64,000 bases of DNA, taken from the NCBI RefSeq assembly GCF_900115635.1, contig NZ_FOXE01000004.1:1-64000 (forward strand). Direction: 5' to 3'. This document shows, piece after piece, positions 50,878-60,011 of the stretch; within the stretch, counting starts at the first letter, position 1; each line of letters begins with the position of its first letter. The stretch comes from Oscillibacter sp. PC13. Lineage in GTDB: Bacteria > Bacillota > Clostridia > Oscillospirales > Oscillospiraceae. Under the pieces are notes generated by a model. It was not told where the DNA came from and did not search any database. It saw nothing but the letters and a program-made list of their open reading frames with translations. The translations under genes were made by a program, and so were the position numbers.

Positions 50878-51228
50878 ATGGAGTTGAAGCTGCGTGACGG
50901 AGATTATGTTCCAGATGGCGTGGGAGGGTTGCGCAGGGTGAGCGGGAAAGAGGCCTTAGTGCAACGGATTTTATTCCGATTGACCGCACGGCGTGGATAC
51001 TTTCCATTCTGTGAAAATCTTGGCAGCCGGCTTTGGCTACTTGGGCAGGTAAGTGCTGCCCAAAGACAGACAGCTGCAGTTCAGTACGTCACTGAGGCGC
51101 TGGCAGAGGAGAGCGGCCTGACAGTGGACAGTGTAACGCTCGCAGAAAGGGAAAAGGGCGTAATGGATCTGACAGCCGCGATGAGTTGCGCGGGAGAGTC
51201 CTTTTCCATTACACTGAAAATTCAGTGA
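50878..51228 (+). CDS. baseplate wedge protein (gp25/gpW/XkdS-like)
   Basis: 116 residues: MELKLRDGDYVPDGVGGLRR, an EALVQRILFRLTARRGYFPF segment and ENLGSRLWLLGQV resemble the gp25-like lysozyme-fold wedge proteins that start sheath assembly. Placed between spike and J-like genes, as in PBSX. Confidence 0.75.
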   Translation: MELKLRDGDYVPDGVGGLRRVSGKEALVQRILFRLTARRGYFPFCENLGSRLWLLGQVSAAQRQTAAVQYVTEALAEESGLTVDSVTLAEREKGVMDLTAAMSCAGESFSITLKIQ

Positions 51229-51241
51229 AAGGGGACAACAG

Positions 51242-52300
51242 GTGAGGACAATCGAGGAAATCTATGAAGAACTGCTGAATGCCTTTGCACAACGGGCGGG
51301 CTTCACCCCGGATGATTCCTGCGATTTAACTGTGCGGCTGTACGCCTTGGCAGCACAGCTACAGGCATTGAGTATTCAGGCGGACTGGGTCTTGGATCAA
51401 AGTTTTCCACAGACGGCACAGGGAATCTATTTGGACCGGCATGCCGCCATGCGGGGAATCAAGCGCACGGCGGCAAGCAAATCTGCAGGAATGCTGCGGT
51501 TCTACGTGGATACGGCAGCGTCCGCGCCTCTGACCATTCCGGATGGGACGGTTTGCATGACGGCGGCGGAGGTGCGTTTTCAGACAACTGCCGTTGGGAA
51601 TATTCCGGCAGGAGAACTGTTTGCTGACGTGCCCGCAGAATCTTTAGGGACAGGAAATGGCACCAATGTGGCGGCGGGAGCAATTCATATTTTGACTGCT
51701 TGCCCCGTGGCAGTTACCTCTTGCACAAATCCTGAGGCATTCCAGGGCGGCAGCGATGAAGAGAGCGATGAGGCACTGCGGCAGAGAATTCTGGAGAGCT
51801 ATCAGCGGCTTCCAAATGGAGCAAATGCCGCTTACTATGAACAGACGGCGATGCAGCATGACGGCGTGGCGGCAGCAAAGGCGGTCGGAAGGGCACGGGG
51901 CATTGGAACAGTAAATGTATATGTTACGACCGAAGCCGGGCTGCCTTCGGAGAGCCTGTTAGCGGAGATTCAGGAAAACCTGCAGGAAAAACGGGAGATT
52001 GCCGTAGATGTCCAGGTGCTGGCTCCAGAGGTGACAGAGATTGATCTGACCGTGGAGGTGGCGGCAAGAGAAGGCATCGCGTTTGCCGAGGCGAAAGCTG
52101 CGGTGGAACAGGCAGCGGCGGAACTATTCAGCGGAAAGCTGCTGGGAAAAGCAATCCGCTTGGCGGAAATTGGAAATCAAATCTATGGTGTGGATGGAAT
52201 AGAGAATTATCGGATTCTGGCACCGACGGAGGACCTGGCGGCAAACGAAGCCGTTCTTCCAGTGCTTGGAACACTGACTGTGACCCAGATGGAGGCGTAG
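51242..52300 (+). CDS. baseplate J-like protein (XkdT-like)
   Basis: 352 residues. LDQSFPQTAQGIYLDRHAAM, RGIKRTAASKSAGMLRFYVD and ESLGTGNGTNVAAGAIH with FQGGSDEESDEALRQRILES are diagnostic of the Baseplate_J family. It forms the peripheral baseplate wedge. GTG 51242 follows AAAGGGG. Confidence 0.92.
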   Translation: MRTIEEIYEELLNAFAQRAGFTPDDSCDLTVRLYALAAQLQALSIQADWVLDQSFPQTAQGIYLDRHAAMRGIKRTAASKSAGMLRFYVDTAASAPLTIPDGTVCMTAAEVRFQTTAVGNIPAGELFADVPAESLGTGNGTNVAAGAIHILTACPVAVTSCTNPEAFQGGSDEESDEALRQRILESYQRLPNGANAAYYEQTAMQHDGVAAAKAVGRARGIGTVNVYVTTEAGLPSESLLAEIQENLQEKREIAVDVQVLAPEVTEIDLTVEVAAREGIAFAEAKAAVEQAAAELFSGKLLGKAIRLAEIGNQIYGVDGIENYRILAPTEDLAANEAVLPVLGTLTVTQMEA

Positions 52301-52304
52301 GCAC

Positions 52305-52877
52305 ATGTATGAGCAGTATTTAAAAAACCTGCTGGAGCCGCTGCGGGTATATGATTTATCAAATGCATCTCTCGGCGGAGCAGAACTTTATGCTGCTGGA
52401 ACAGGGCTGGATACACTGGAACGGCAGTTGGAAATCGCAGAACGTGAGGCACTGGTCGCAACAGCGGAGGGAGCGGGCCTTGACCGGACAGAAGCGCTGT
52501 TTGCCAGAAAACCAGCAGCTGTGACGACGGAACAGCGGCGACTTGCCATTGCGGCATTGCTGCAAATTGACGGCGACAGTCTGACCCCGGAAACTATTGA
52601 CCGAACGATTCGCGGCTGTGGAATTCGGGCGAGGGCGATTGAGGTGGACACGGGGCATCTGCGGGTAATTTTTCCAGAGGTGGCGGGGGTTCCGGAAGAA
52701 TTTGAACAGATTCAAAAAATTATTCTGGATATTCTGCCATGCCATCTGGCAGTGGAGTTTTATTTCCGGTATCTGACTTGGTTGGAATGCGAGCAGGCGG
52801 AGATGGCCTGGGCTGATATTGAAGCGGCAGAACACACTTGGGAGAGCTTTGAACTGGCTGTGCCGCCGGAGGCATAG
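52305..52877 (+). CDS. baseplate protein (XkdU / DUF2313, gpI-like)
   Basis: 190 residues: LLEPLRVYDLSNASLGGAEL, LDTLERQLEIAEREALVATA, RRLAIAALLQIDGDSLTPET and LPCHLAVEFYFRYLTWLE match the YmfQ/DUF2313 tail family. It is the last gene; no tail fibre, holin or endolysin gene follows before the operon-end hairpin. Confidence 0.85.
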   Translation: MYEQYLKNLLEPLRVYDLSNASLGGAELYAAGTGLDTLERQLEIAEREALVATAEGAGLDRTEALFARKPAAVTTEQRRLAIAALLQIDGDSLTPETIDRTIRGCGIRARAIEVDTGHLRVIFPEVAGVPEEFEQIQKIILDILPCHLAVEFYFRYLTWLECEQAEMAWADIEAAEHTWESFELAVPPEA

Positions 52878-52900
52878 AAACTATGGAGTGGGATGGAAAG

Positions 52901-52936
52901 CAGCGGGGGAATGAGCTTTGGCTCATTCCCCCGCTG
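52901..52936 (+). terminator. hairpin closing the phage operon
   Basis: CAGCGGGGGAATGAG (52901-52915) pairs with CTCATTCCCCCGCTG (52922-52936). The stem is very strong, but a T-run is lacking. The rest of 52937-53165 holds no gene that I can see. Confidence 0.65.
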
Positions 52937-53165
52937 CGCTTGATCGTTTCCTCATCAGCTGGATTTCGGATGGCACTGATGAACAGTGGCTTCTAACTTT
53001 GCCAGCCAATCTGCAGACGAGGAAAGGAATATTTTAGTGACTAAAGCTGGCATGACGCCGTATTTCAGTATCCTGCGGGGATCTGGACAGTTCCAAATCG
53101 TTTGCATAGGAGAACTTAGGAAATAATCGATCTACGAAATCGGAGGAAAAACCGTGGGAAAAATC

Positions 53166-53194
53166 TTGAAAATTCCCACAGAGTATGATAAATT
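53166..53194 (+). promoter_or_regulatory. candidate prfC promoter
   Basis: TTGAAA (53166-53171) and TAAATT (53189-53194) are 17 bases apart, 34 bases before the prfC start codon. Confidence 0.5.
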
Positions 53195-53228
53195 AACTAA
53201 GTCTGTATGCTGATAAGGAGGCGCAGAA

Positions 53229-54809
53229 ATGCCTACCATGAGAGAAGAGATATCCCGCCGCCGAACGTTTGCAATTATTTCCCACCCGGACGCCGGTAAA
53301 ACAACCTTGACAGAGAAGTTGTTATTATACGGTGGAGCGATTGCCCAAGCCGGTGAGGTCAAGGGCAAGCGGGCAAGGGCCGCCACATCGGACTGGATGG
53401 AGATTGAAAAGCAGCGCGGGATTTCCGTCACATCCTCTGTTATGCAGTTTCAGCATGACGGTTACTGCATCAATATTTTGGACACCCCAGGCCACCAGGA
53501 CTTTTCAGAAGATACCTACCGAACGCTGATGGCAGCGGATTCCGCTGTCATGGTGATTGACGGTGCCAAGGGTGTGGAGCCTCAGACACGGAAGCTGTTC
53601 AAGGTTTGCGCCCTGCGGCATATTCCCATTTTTACCTTCATCAACAAGATGGACCGGGAGACCAGGGATCCATTGGAGCTGTGCGAGGAGGTGGAGCGGG
53701 AGCTGGGTATCGACACCTATGCGATGAACTGGCCCATCGGCTGCGGCAAGGAATTCCAAGGCGTTTATGACCGGGAAAAACGGAGAATTTTATTTTTCGC
53801 CGGAGATGGACACGCCAGAAAGGCAACATCTACAGAAGTGGAGCTGGATGCCCCGGCTTTGGACGAAATGCTGGGCGGGACCAAGGCGGCCACCCTGCGG
53901 GACGAGGTGGAATTGCTGGGGGCTGGCCGCGAGTTTGACATGGATGCCGTACGCAGCGGCTCGCTCAGCCCGGTATTTTTTGGATCTGCTTTAACAAACT
54001 TTGGCGTGGAGCCGTTTTTGGAAGAGTTTCTGCGAATGACAACCGCGCCGCTGCCCAGGATTTCGGATGAAGGGGAAGTCGATGTGTTCTCATCGGATTT
54101 TTCTGCCTTTGTATTTAAAATTCAGGCTAATATGAACAAGGCCCACCGAGATCGGATTGCCTTTATGCGAATTTGCTCCGGTAAATTTGAGAGGGACGCG
54201 GAGTATTATCATATCCAGGGCGGCAAGAAAATGCGCCTCAGCCAGCCGCAGCAGATGATGGCGGCCGAACGGGAAATTATCGAAGAGGCCTATGCGGGGG
54301 ATATCATCGGCGTGTTTGACCCTGGCATTTTTGCTATCGGCGATACGATTACAGTACCTGGGAAAAAGTTTAAATTTTCCGGTATCCCCACCTTTGAACC
54401 AGAGCACTTTATGAGAGTCAGCCCCAAGGACACGATGAAGCGCAAGCAGTTCATCAAGGGCACGGAGCAGATTGCCCAAGAGGGCGCTATTCAGATTTTC
54501 AAGATTCCAGATGCCGGTATGGAAGAGGTTATTGTGGGTGTGGTGGGTACTCTGCAGTTTGATGTCTTCGAATACCGGATGAAAAATGAGTATGGCGTGG
54601 ATCTCCACATGATGGGGCTGCCCTATGAGCATCTGCGGGTGATTCGGGCTTATCCGGGAGAACTGAAGGAAATGATTCTCTGCACGGGATCGGCGCTGTT
54701 GGAGGATTTCAGGGGGCATTATCTGGTGGCCTTTGGAGGCGAGTGGTCTGTGGGGTACCTGCTGAAACACAACCCGGGCTTGGAGCTGTCAGAGTCCTTT
54801 TCTGTATAA
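53229..54809 (+). CDS. prfC: peptide chain release factor 3
   Basis: 526 residues, the full RF3 length. GTPase motifs: G1 SHPDAGKTTLTEKLL, G3 DTPGHQDFSEDTYR and G4 NKMDRE. RF3-specific stretches are EIEKQRGISVTSSVMQF, GVYDREKRRILFF and EGAIQIFKIPDAG. It recycles RF1/RF2 from ribosomes. ATG 53229 follows AAGGAGG. Confidence 0.95.
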   Translation: MPTMREEISRRRTFAIISHPDAGKTTLTEKLLLYGGAIAQAGEVKGKRARAATSDWMEIEKQRGISVTSSVMQFQHDGYCINILDTPGHQDFSEDTYRTLMAADSAVMVIDGAKGVEPQTRKLFKVCALRHIPIFTFINKMDRETRDPLELCEEVERELGIDTYAMNWPIGCGKEFQGVYDREKRRILFFAGDGHARKATSTEVELDAPALDEMLGGTKAATLRDEVELLGAGREFDMDAVRSGSLSPVFFGSALTNFGVEPFLEEFLRMTTAPLPRISDEGEVDVFSSDFSAFVFKIQANMNKAHRDRIAFMRICSGKFERDAEYYHIQGGKKMRLSQPQQMMAAEREIIEEAYAGDIIGVFDPGIFAIGDTITVPGKKFKFSGIPTFEPEHFMRVSPKDTMKRKQFIKGTEQIAQEGAIQIFKIPDAGMEEVIVGVVGTLQFDVFEYRMKNEYGVDLHMMGLPYEHLRVIRAYPGELKEMILCTGSALLEDFRGHYLVAFGGEWSVGYLLKHNPGLELSESFSV

Positions 54810-54827
54810 AATGCACGATTGTGCAAG

Positions 54828-54863
54828 GCCAGGGGGGCACCGCAGGTGCCTCCCTGGCTGTTT
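54828..54863 (+). terminator. prfC terminator
   Basis: A 14-base arm (54828-54841) pairs with 54845-54858 around a three-base loop and is followed by TGTTTATT. Confidence 0.82.
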
Positions 54864-54957
54864 ATTACTCCGGCAATGACCGTATGCAGGGAACTGTTTT
54901 CAGACATTTCCAATTCCAAAACGCTGAAAATAAAGTGTGTTGTATGAGAATGCATAA

Positions 54958-54995
54958 AAACACAGGCCCGCTCAGATACGGAGGGGCCTGTGTTT
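54958..54995. terminator. second hairpin between convergent genes
   Basis: AAACACAGGCCC (54958-54969) pairs with GGGCCTGTGTTT (54984-54995). On the minus strand it is followed by TTTTTATG. It can end the AGCS symporter transcript. Confidence 0.75.
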
Positions 54996-55071
54996 CATCC
55001 ATATGCATTTTCACCCTAAAGTTATGAAGCTGCCGGAACTGGGGGAGCAGACAGGAAGGGAGCTGCCAGCA

Positions 55072-56481
55072 CTATGACCTGCTGCGCAGGGTTTGCTCGT
55101 ATTCTTTGAGAGCAGCCAAGGCCTGCTTGGACATCGGAAGAATCACGATGATATTGAAGACGGTCATCAGACCGATGCCCACATCGCCCAAATCCCATAC
55201 AAAGGTATATGTAGCCAGTCCACCGATGAACAGCATAATCAGCGCCAGGACTTTATAAGCGGTCTGGGACAGCCAGTTGTCCCCAAAAAGATAGGCCACA
55301 TTGGAGCGTGCATAGAAGAGAATTCCAATGAAGGTGGAAAAACTGAACAGCCATAGGACAAGCGCGATAAAGACCACCCCAAATTGACCCAGATGGTGGC
55401 GCATCGAGGCCTGGAGCAGATCCATTCCCTGCAGGCCGGCCATATCGGATTCCGGAGTCATCAACATAATGAACGCTGTGCAGCTGCAGATAACAATTGT
55501 ATCAATAAAGACGCCCAGCGCTTGGAGCAGGCCAGCCTTAACAGGATGGGTAACATCCGCCGCCGCTGCAGCGCAGGGAGCAGAGCCGGAACCGGCCTCA
55601 TTGGAAAACAGCCCGCGCTTTACACCATTCATCAGGACCGCTCCGAATCCGCCCGCAACTACCTGACGCAGGCCAAAGGCTTCTGCAAAGATACGCTGAA
55701 ACACGGCGGGCAGAAGGGGGATGTTTTTGACCAGCAGAAGCAGGGTGAGCAGGAAATAGCAGCCTGCCATAATGGGTACCAACACATCCAGAACCTTTAC
55801 CGTGGCATTTTTTCGCAGCACGATGACTGCGGAAAGTGCCACTAGGATAATTGTGGTATAGAGAGGCGGAATATGAAAGGCGTTTTGAAATGCACTGGAG
55901 ACGGAGTTGCTGATAACCTGGCTGATACCGCACCAGCAAATGAGTCCCGAAATTGCAAACAGGACTGCCACGATGGTGTAACGGCGTTTCTTTCCACCCA
56001 GCTTCTCCTCTGCAAAGTGATGGATGTAATAAGCGGGACCGCCACGATAACCGCCGTAGAGCGGGTCCTTTTCCTTATAAAGCTGAGCCAGAGTTGCTTC
56101 AATAAAGGCGGTGGAGGCTCCCAGCAGGGCAGAGATCCACATCCAGAATACGGCGCCCGCACCTCCGGCGGAAATGGCTGCAACAACACCCACCAGGTTT
56201 CCCATGCCCACGCGGGTAGCGGTGGAAACGATCAGCGTTTGCAGGCCGGAGATTGCACCGGCGTGACTGCCGGATCGCTTTTCAAGGGTCAGCCGCAGCA
56301 TTTCCGGAAACAGGCGGATTGGGAGAAATCGGGTTCGGATTGTGAAATAGACGCCGGTGGGGATCAGCATCAAAACCAGCAGAGAGATGCCGACCGATCC
56401 GCCGCCGGGCAGTGGTATACTGAACAGATCTCCCCACAAAAAACGGTAAATCGTTGAAATGAGCCCAATCATCGGTTCCAT
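55072..56481 (-). CDS. sodium:alanine/glycine symporter (AGCS family)
   Basis: 469 residues, about 11 helices. AGCS signature GMGNLVGVVAAISAGGAGAV with FWMWISALLGASTAFIEATL, then LYGGYRGGPAYYI and GVKRGLFSNEAGSGSAPCAA. It imports Ala or Gly with Na+. ATG 56481 lies 12 bases after AAAGGAAG. A LysR gene is divergent from it across 159 bases, so that regulator may control it. Confidence 0.93.
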   Translation of the reverse strand: MEPMIGLISTIYRFLWGDLFSIPLPGGGSVGISLLVLMLIPTGVYFTIRTRFLPIRLFPEMLRLTLEKRSGSHAGAISGLQTLIVSTATRVGMGNLVGVVAAISAGGAGAVFWMWISALLGASTAFIEATLAQLYKEKDPLYGGYRGGPAYYIHHFAEEKLGGKKRRYTIVAVLFAISGLICWCGISQVISNSVSSAFQNAFHIPPLYTTIILVALSAVIVLRKNATVKVLDVLVPIMAGCYFLLTLLLLVKNIPLLPAVFQRIFAEAFGLRQVVAGGFGAVLMNGVKRGLFSNEAGSGSAPCAAAAADVTHPVKAGLLQALGVFIDTIVICSCTAFIMLMTPESDMAGLQGMDLLQASMRHHLGQFGVVFIALVLWLFSFSTFIGILFYARSNVAYLFGDNWLSQTAYKVLALIMLFIGGLATYTFVWDLGDVGIGLMTVFNIIVILPMSKQALAALKEYEQTLRSRS

Positions 56482-56640
56482 CGGTGTTGTCTTCCTTTCT
56501 ATTGCAGTGCCCTTTCCGTTGCGCGTTTTGTCCAAAGGCAGAAATTGATTTTCTCGGAATTCAGTATATAATAGACCTGTCTATTTGTAAAATCGATAAT
56601 TTAAATTATATGAATCGAAAAAATAAATTTATGAGGGGAT

Positions 56641-57522
56641 ATGAAAATGGAGCTCCGGAACTTGAAGACGTTTATCTATGTGGCGGAGTTGTCCAGCTTT
56701 ACGGGGGCGGCCCAGCGCTTGGGCTTTTCTCAGTCTACGGTGTCTTTCCAGATTAAGCAGATGGAGGAAGAACTGAACACGCGGCTGTTCGAACGGATTC
56801 ATCACACTGTAAAACTGACCGATCGCGGCCGGGAGGTGCTGCGGTATGCCTATCGAATGGACAAGCTGACCCAGGAGCTCTCTTGGGAGCTGAAGCAGGA
56901 AAAGGAAATCACGGGACATGTCCGACTGGCGATGGCGGACTCTTTATGCAGACACCTGGGAAGCACATTTCGGGACTTCTGGATGCGCTATCCCGGAATC
57001 AGTCTGAAACTGATTGCGGCAGGCACAGAGGAGATGTTCCGCCTGCTGAACCAAAACGAAGTGGACTTGGTATTTACATTGGATAATCACATCTACAATC
57101 CGGAGTACCGGTTGATCCGGGAGGAGCAGGTCGAAACGCACTTTGTAGTGTGGGCTGACTGCCCATTGGCAGGAAAAAAGACGGTTTCCATTCACGATGT
57201 ACTCTGCTATCCCTTTTTCCTGACTGAAAAGGGAATGAGCTACCGCAGGCTGATGGATGAAGCACTGGGGGCACGTTCCCTGGAAATCACGCCCATGCTG
57301 GAGGTGGGAGATACAGAGATCATTTGCCAACTGGTGGGGCAGGGAGCAGGATGCTCCTTCCTCCCGGACTATGCCACTGCTGCGGCCGTCAACGCGGGAA
57401 AGCTGGTACGGCTGCATGTGGAGGAGTTTGAAATTAAGATTTGGAAACAGCTGTTCTGCCACCGGGACAAATGGGTTTCTCCGCAGCTTCAGCCGGTGAT
57501 GGACTACTGTGCAGGCCTTTAA
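56641..57522 (+). CDS. LysR-family transcriptional regulator
   Basis: 293 residues. HTH: MELRNLKTFIYVAELSSFTG, AAQRLGFSQSTVSFQIKQME. The effector-binding domain begins near residue 90 (GHVRLAMADSLCRHLG) and is complete. ATG 56641 lies close to GAGGGG; ATG 56647 has better spacing and is possible. Divergent from the AGCS symporter gene, its likely target. Confidence 0.92.
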   Translation: MKMELRNLKTFIYVAELSSFTGAAQRLGFSQSTVSFQIKQMEEELNTRLFERIHHTVKLTDRGREVLRYAYRMDKLTQELSWELKQEKEITGHVRLAMADSLCRHLGSTFRDFWMRYPGISLKLIAAGTEEMFRLLNQNEVDLVFTLDNHIYNPEYRLIREEQVETHFVVWADCPLAGKKTVSIHDVLCYPFFLTEKGMSYRRLMDEALGARSLEITPMLEVGDTEIICQLVGQGAGCSFLPDYATAAAVNAGKLVRLHVEEFEIKIWKQLFCHRDKWVSPQLQPVMDYCAGL

Positions 57523-57561
57523 ACTGCACGGATTGGGTGAGCGGAGCGTTTCCGCTGATAA

Positions 57562-57609
57562 AATCAAACCGGAAAGACACGCAGTTCGGCGTGTCTTTCC
57601 GGTTTGATT
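57562..57609. terminator. 21-bp hairpin after the LysR gene
   Basis: AATCAAACCGGAAAGACACG and its reverse complement (57589-57609) form a near-perfect 21-bp stem with a 6-base loop. No clean T-run follows. It acts as a terminator or processing stem between convergent genes. Confidence 0.65.
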
Positions 57610-57698
57610 GAATGTTCAGTGGCCTGAAACGAAACGGCTCCCACCTGAAATGGAGCAATCACTTCAGTAAATGTGCTGTCAATATGGCGTGAAGTGCA

Positions 57699-58172
57699 TC
57701 AAATATCAGAGACACGGGTGCGCCACGCGACTTCGGCGTCCAGATCCTTTCTCAACTTTGCATTTTCTGTAACCAATTCATCGTAATGACGGCTCTGCAC
57801 ATAGTACTTCACAAAACTGAAGGTTGCTTCCTGGAATTCCTCCTCTGAATACTCGGAGAGGAGAGAACCGTTGATCCGCCGAAGGCCCTGCACAGAAATG
57901 ACGACGAGTCGGCGGTTTTTCTCCGAAAGCTGGATGATTTTCAATGTCTCCGGAATATCCAGCTTCAGATCGTAAATCGTGTTTACTTTCTCCAGCAACT
58001 TGCGCTGTTCTGGCTTTGCTGAAACCACAACACCATATTTTTCAAACAGACTTTTCAAATAATCGGCGGAAACTTCCTCTCTGGTAATGGTTCCCTTGCC
58101 AATTCCGGAAAGCATTGTATTGGACAGCGAAAAACTGACAAATACCTCGTTGCCCGTTTGAGGATAGCCCAT
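57699..58172 (-). CDS. uncharacterised 157-aa protein
   Basis: Not recognised. N-terminus MGYPQTGNEVFVSFSLSNTM is beta-like with no signal peptide. The middle is alpha/beta (EKYGVVVSAKPEQRKLLEKV, NRRLVVISVQGLRRINGSLL). The C-terminus is a charged helix (DELVTENAKLRKDLDAEVAW), likely a short coiled coil. The promoter side contains a GCAAC/GTTGC inverted repeat near 58256-58270. It stands alone between two hairpins. Confidence 0.6.
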   Translation of the reverse strand: MGYPQTGNEVFVSFSLSNTMLSGIGKGTITREEVSADYLKSLFEKYGVVVSAKPEQRKLLEKVNTIYDLKLDIPETLKIIQLSEKNRRLVVISVQGLRRINGSLLSEYSEEEFQEATFSFVKYYVQSRHYDELVTENAKLRKDLDAEVAWRTRVSDI

Positions 58173-58361
58173 AATTGTTTACCTCCGACATATGATAGAT
58201 TTAGACACGAGTGGGACTGTGCTATGAAATCATTATAACATTCCTTGCGTAAAATGCAACAAATAGTTGCGCAAAAACATTTTGTTATAAAATGGTGCAG
58301 ATCCAAAAACGGAGGACATCAAAACAGCCGTAAGCAGCTGTGGATCGGCTGCAAAACCGTT

Positions 58362-58895
58362 TTACTGAATTGCCGCAGCAAATGGTTCCTGAGAAACCGT
58401 CAAAGCAAGCACGGTCATTTTCAGGTGCTCCAAATCAGCTTTATCCGGATGGGACAAGGCCTGATCAAAGTTTTCAATCATATGCTCCAGATTCGGGGCG
58501 TGGGCGGGATCGGATCGCATTTTTTCATAGCGCTCCCGCACGGCCACGGGCATTTTACCCTGACACATATACGTGCCGATGACCGTATTGCTGTCATCCA
58601 GCTTCTGACAGGTGCGCTCCAGAATTGTGTCAAAGTAGGACTCCTCTCCGCCGAAGCCGGCTGTCCCGAAGAGAAACAGCCGCTTTCCCCGCAATTTTGT
58701 GAGGAATTCCCCTGTGGCGGCGTCACAGCTGCCCTTATCGGTCCAGAAACCAACATAAAGGAGATCTGCCGCCAGGGCGGCATCGGCCGGTACGCCGCTG
58801 TAAACGCAAGCTGTCTGCGGAAGAAGTTCCCGCAAGGTTTCGGCCAACAGCCGGGTATTGCCGGTTTTGCTGCTGTAAACGATGGAATAGTTCAT
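58362..58895 (-). CDS. flavodoxin-family protein
   Basis: 177 residues. The FMN phosphate loop is YSSKTGNTRLLAETLR. LLYVGFWTDKGSCDAATGEF and LFLFGTAGFGGEESYF supply the other flavin loops. It overlaps the MarR gene upstream (ATGA), so the two form an operon. The GFWTDKG type resembles flavodoxins I associate with the bilirubin-reduction locus (BilS), but no BilR-like reductase is adjacent, so a general electron-carrier role is equally likely. Confidence 0.85.
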   Translation of the reverse strand: MNYSIVYSSKTGNTRLLAETLRELLPQTACVYSGVPADAALAADLLYVGFWTDKGSCDAATGEFLTKLRGKRLFLFGTAGFGGEESYFDTILERTCQKLDDSNTVIGTYMCQGKMPVAVRERYEKMRSDPAHAPNLEHMIENFDQALSHPDKADLEHLKMTVLALTVSQEPFAAAIQ

Positions 58896-59347
58896 TTTTC
58901 AGCCCCTCCTTCATATGAGCAAGGCATCATACACTTGCGTGCATCCTTTTTTCTGTGCACAATTTTGTCCAGCAGAACAAATAAATCCGTACGCTCCGCA
59001 TCTGTCAGACAGGCGAGGTTTGCTTGATCCCAATCAAAGAATACATGGTGGCTGACCTGGAAGGTCCGAAGCCCTTTTTCCGTCAGATGCAGATGATAGG
59101 TACGGCCGGATTTTTCTTTCGTCATAAAGCCGTCTTCCACAAGTTTCGTAATGCTTCGCTGAGAATGTCCCCAGTCAGCGCACAACGCCTTTGTGAGTTC
59201 GGAAGGTGGACAGCCAGGATGTTTTCCAACATAAATCACAAAAAACAGTGCACCATAATTGATGCCGAGCCTTTGCAGTTCAGAACCGGCGTAATCGGTA
59301 AAGTCCTTATAAAAGGCAGAGGAATAATAGGCCAGAGTTTGAAACAT
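58892..59347 (-). CDS. MarR-family regulator of the flavodoxin gene
   Basis: 151 residues. Winged helix: CPPSELTKALCADWGHSQRS followed by ITKLVEDGFMTKEKSGRTYH; the flanking helices dimerise. ATG 59347 follows GGAGGG. A Cys-rich tail (KCMMPCSYEGG) is unusual. The palindrome at 59389-59405 lies about 40 bases upstream of its start and is a likely autorepression site. Confidence 0.87.
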   Translation of the reverse strand: MFQTLAYYSSAFYKDFTDYAGSELQRLGINYGALFFVIYVGKHPGCPPSELTKALCADWGHSQRSITKLVEDGFMTKEKSGRTYHLHLTEKGLRTFQVSHHVFFDWDQANLACLTDAERTDLFVLLDKIVHRKKDARKCMMPCSYEGGAEK

Positions 59348-59388
59348 TTCAGCCCTCCATTCTTGACAGGGACAAGCATACAGACTTA

Positions 59389-59405
59389 ACTTGACTTTGT
59401 CAAGT
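59389..59405. promoter_or_regulatory. MarR-type operator
   Basis: ACTTGAC TTT GTCAAGT is a perfect 7-bp inverted repeat upstream of the marR-flavodoxin operon. A looser copy, CTTGACAGGGACAAG, lies at 59362-59376. Confidence 0.6.
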
Positions 59406-59464
59406 GCGAGGGATAAAAAGTTTGACATGCCGCTGCACCGTCCTTCACAAATCGAAAAAGTTAG

Positions 59465-59520
59465 TTGCAAATACAAAAAAATGTACTATCATAAAATTAG
59501 TTGTATATGCATCTATACAA
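59465..59520 (+). promoter_or_regulatory. promoter and operator of the marR-ABC operon
   Basis: TTGCAA (59465-59470) and TATCAT (59487-59492) are 16 bases apart. Right downstream TTGTATA/TATACAA is a perfect inverted repeat (59501-59520, 6-base spacer) where the MarR protein encoded next could block transcription. Confidence 0.62.
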
Positions 59521-59534
59521 GGCGGAGGATTTTC

Positions 59535-60011
59535 ATGGATAAAACAGAACGGCAAATCACGAAAATCGCACGGGAGGCTGCCAAGCTTACGCTGCAGACT
59601 ATGCGGGCGGAAGGTGTTGGCACAGCGGAGTTCGATTTTATTCATTTGGTACGCCATCAGCCCGGCATCACGCAGGCGGAGATCCGGGAGGCATTAAAAA
59701 TCGACAAGGGCGCAGCAGCCCGCCGGACCGCCAGTCTGGAAGCAAAGGGCTATCTCATACGCAGGGAAAATCCGGAGGACGGCCGCAGCCAGCTGCTGTA
59801 TGCAACGGAAAAGGCGGAGGAATTAAAAAATTCCAAGGTCAGCATTGAGACAACCTTTTATGAGTGGTTGCTGGAAGAACTGCCGGAGGCGGATCAACTG
59901 GAGTTCTGCCGTATTTTAAATACGCTGTACCAAAGATCCAAACACCAGAGCCGGGCGGGCTTTCCAGACGTTGCAGCGCGCATTGCGGAGAAGGGAACAG
60001 TCAATCCATGA
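59535..60011 (+). CDS. MarR-family regulator of the ABC exporter
   Basis: 158 residues. Winged helix: GITQAEIREALKIDKGAAAR followed by RTASLEAKGYLIRRENPEDG; R-R at the wing is typical. ATG 59535 follows GGCGGAGG. Its stop overlaps the first exporter gene, so it likely represses the exporter until a drug-like ligand binds. Confidence 0.9.
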   Translation: MDKTERQITKIAREAAKLTLQTMRAEGVGTAEFDFIHLVRHQPGITQAEIREALKIDKGAAARRTASLEAKGYLIRRENPEDGRSQLLYATEKAEELKNSKVSIETTFYEWLLEELPEADQLEFCRILNTLYQRSKHQSRAGFPDVAARIAEKGTVNP

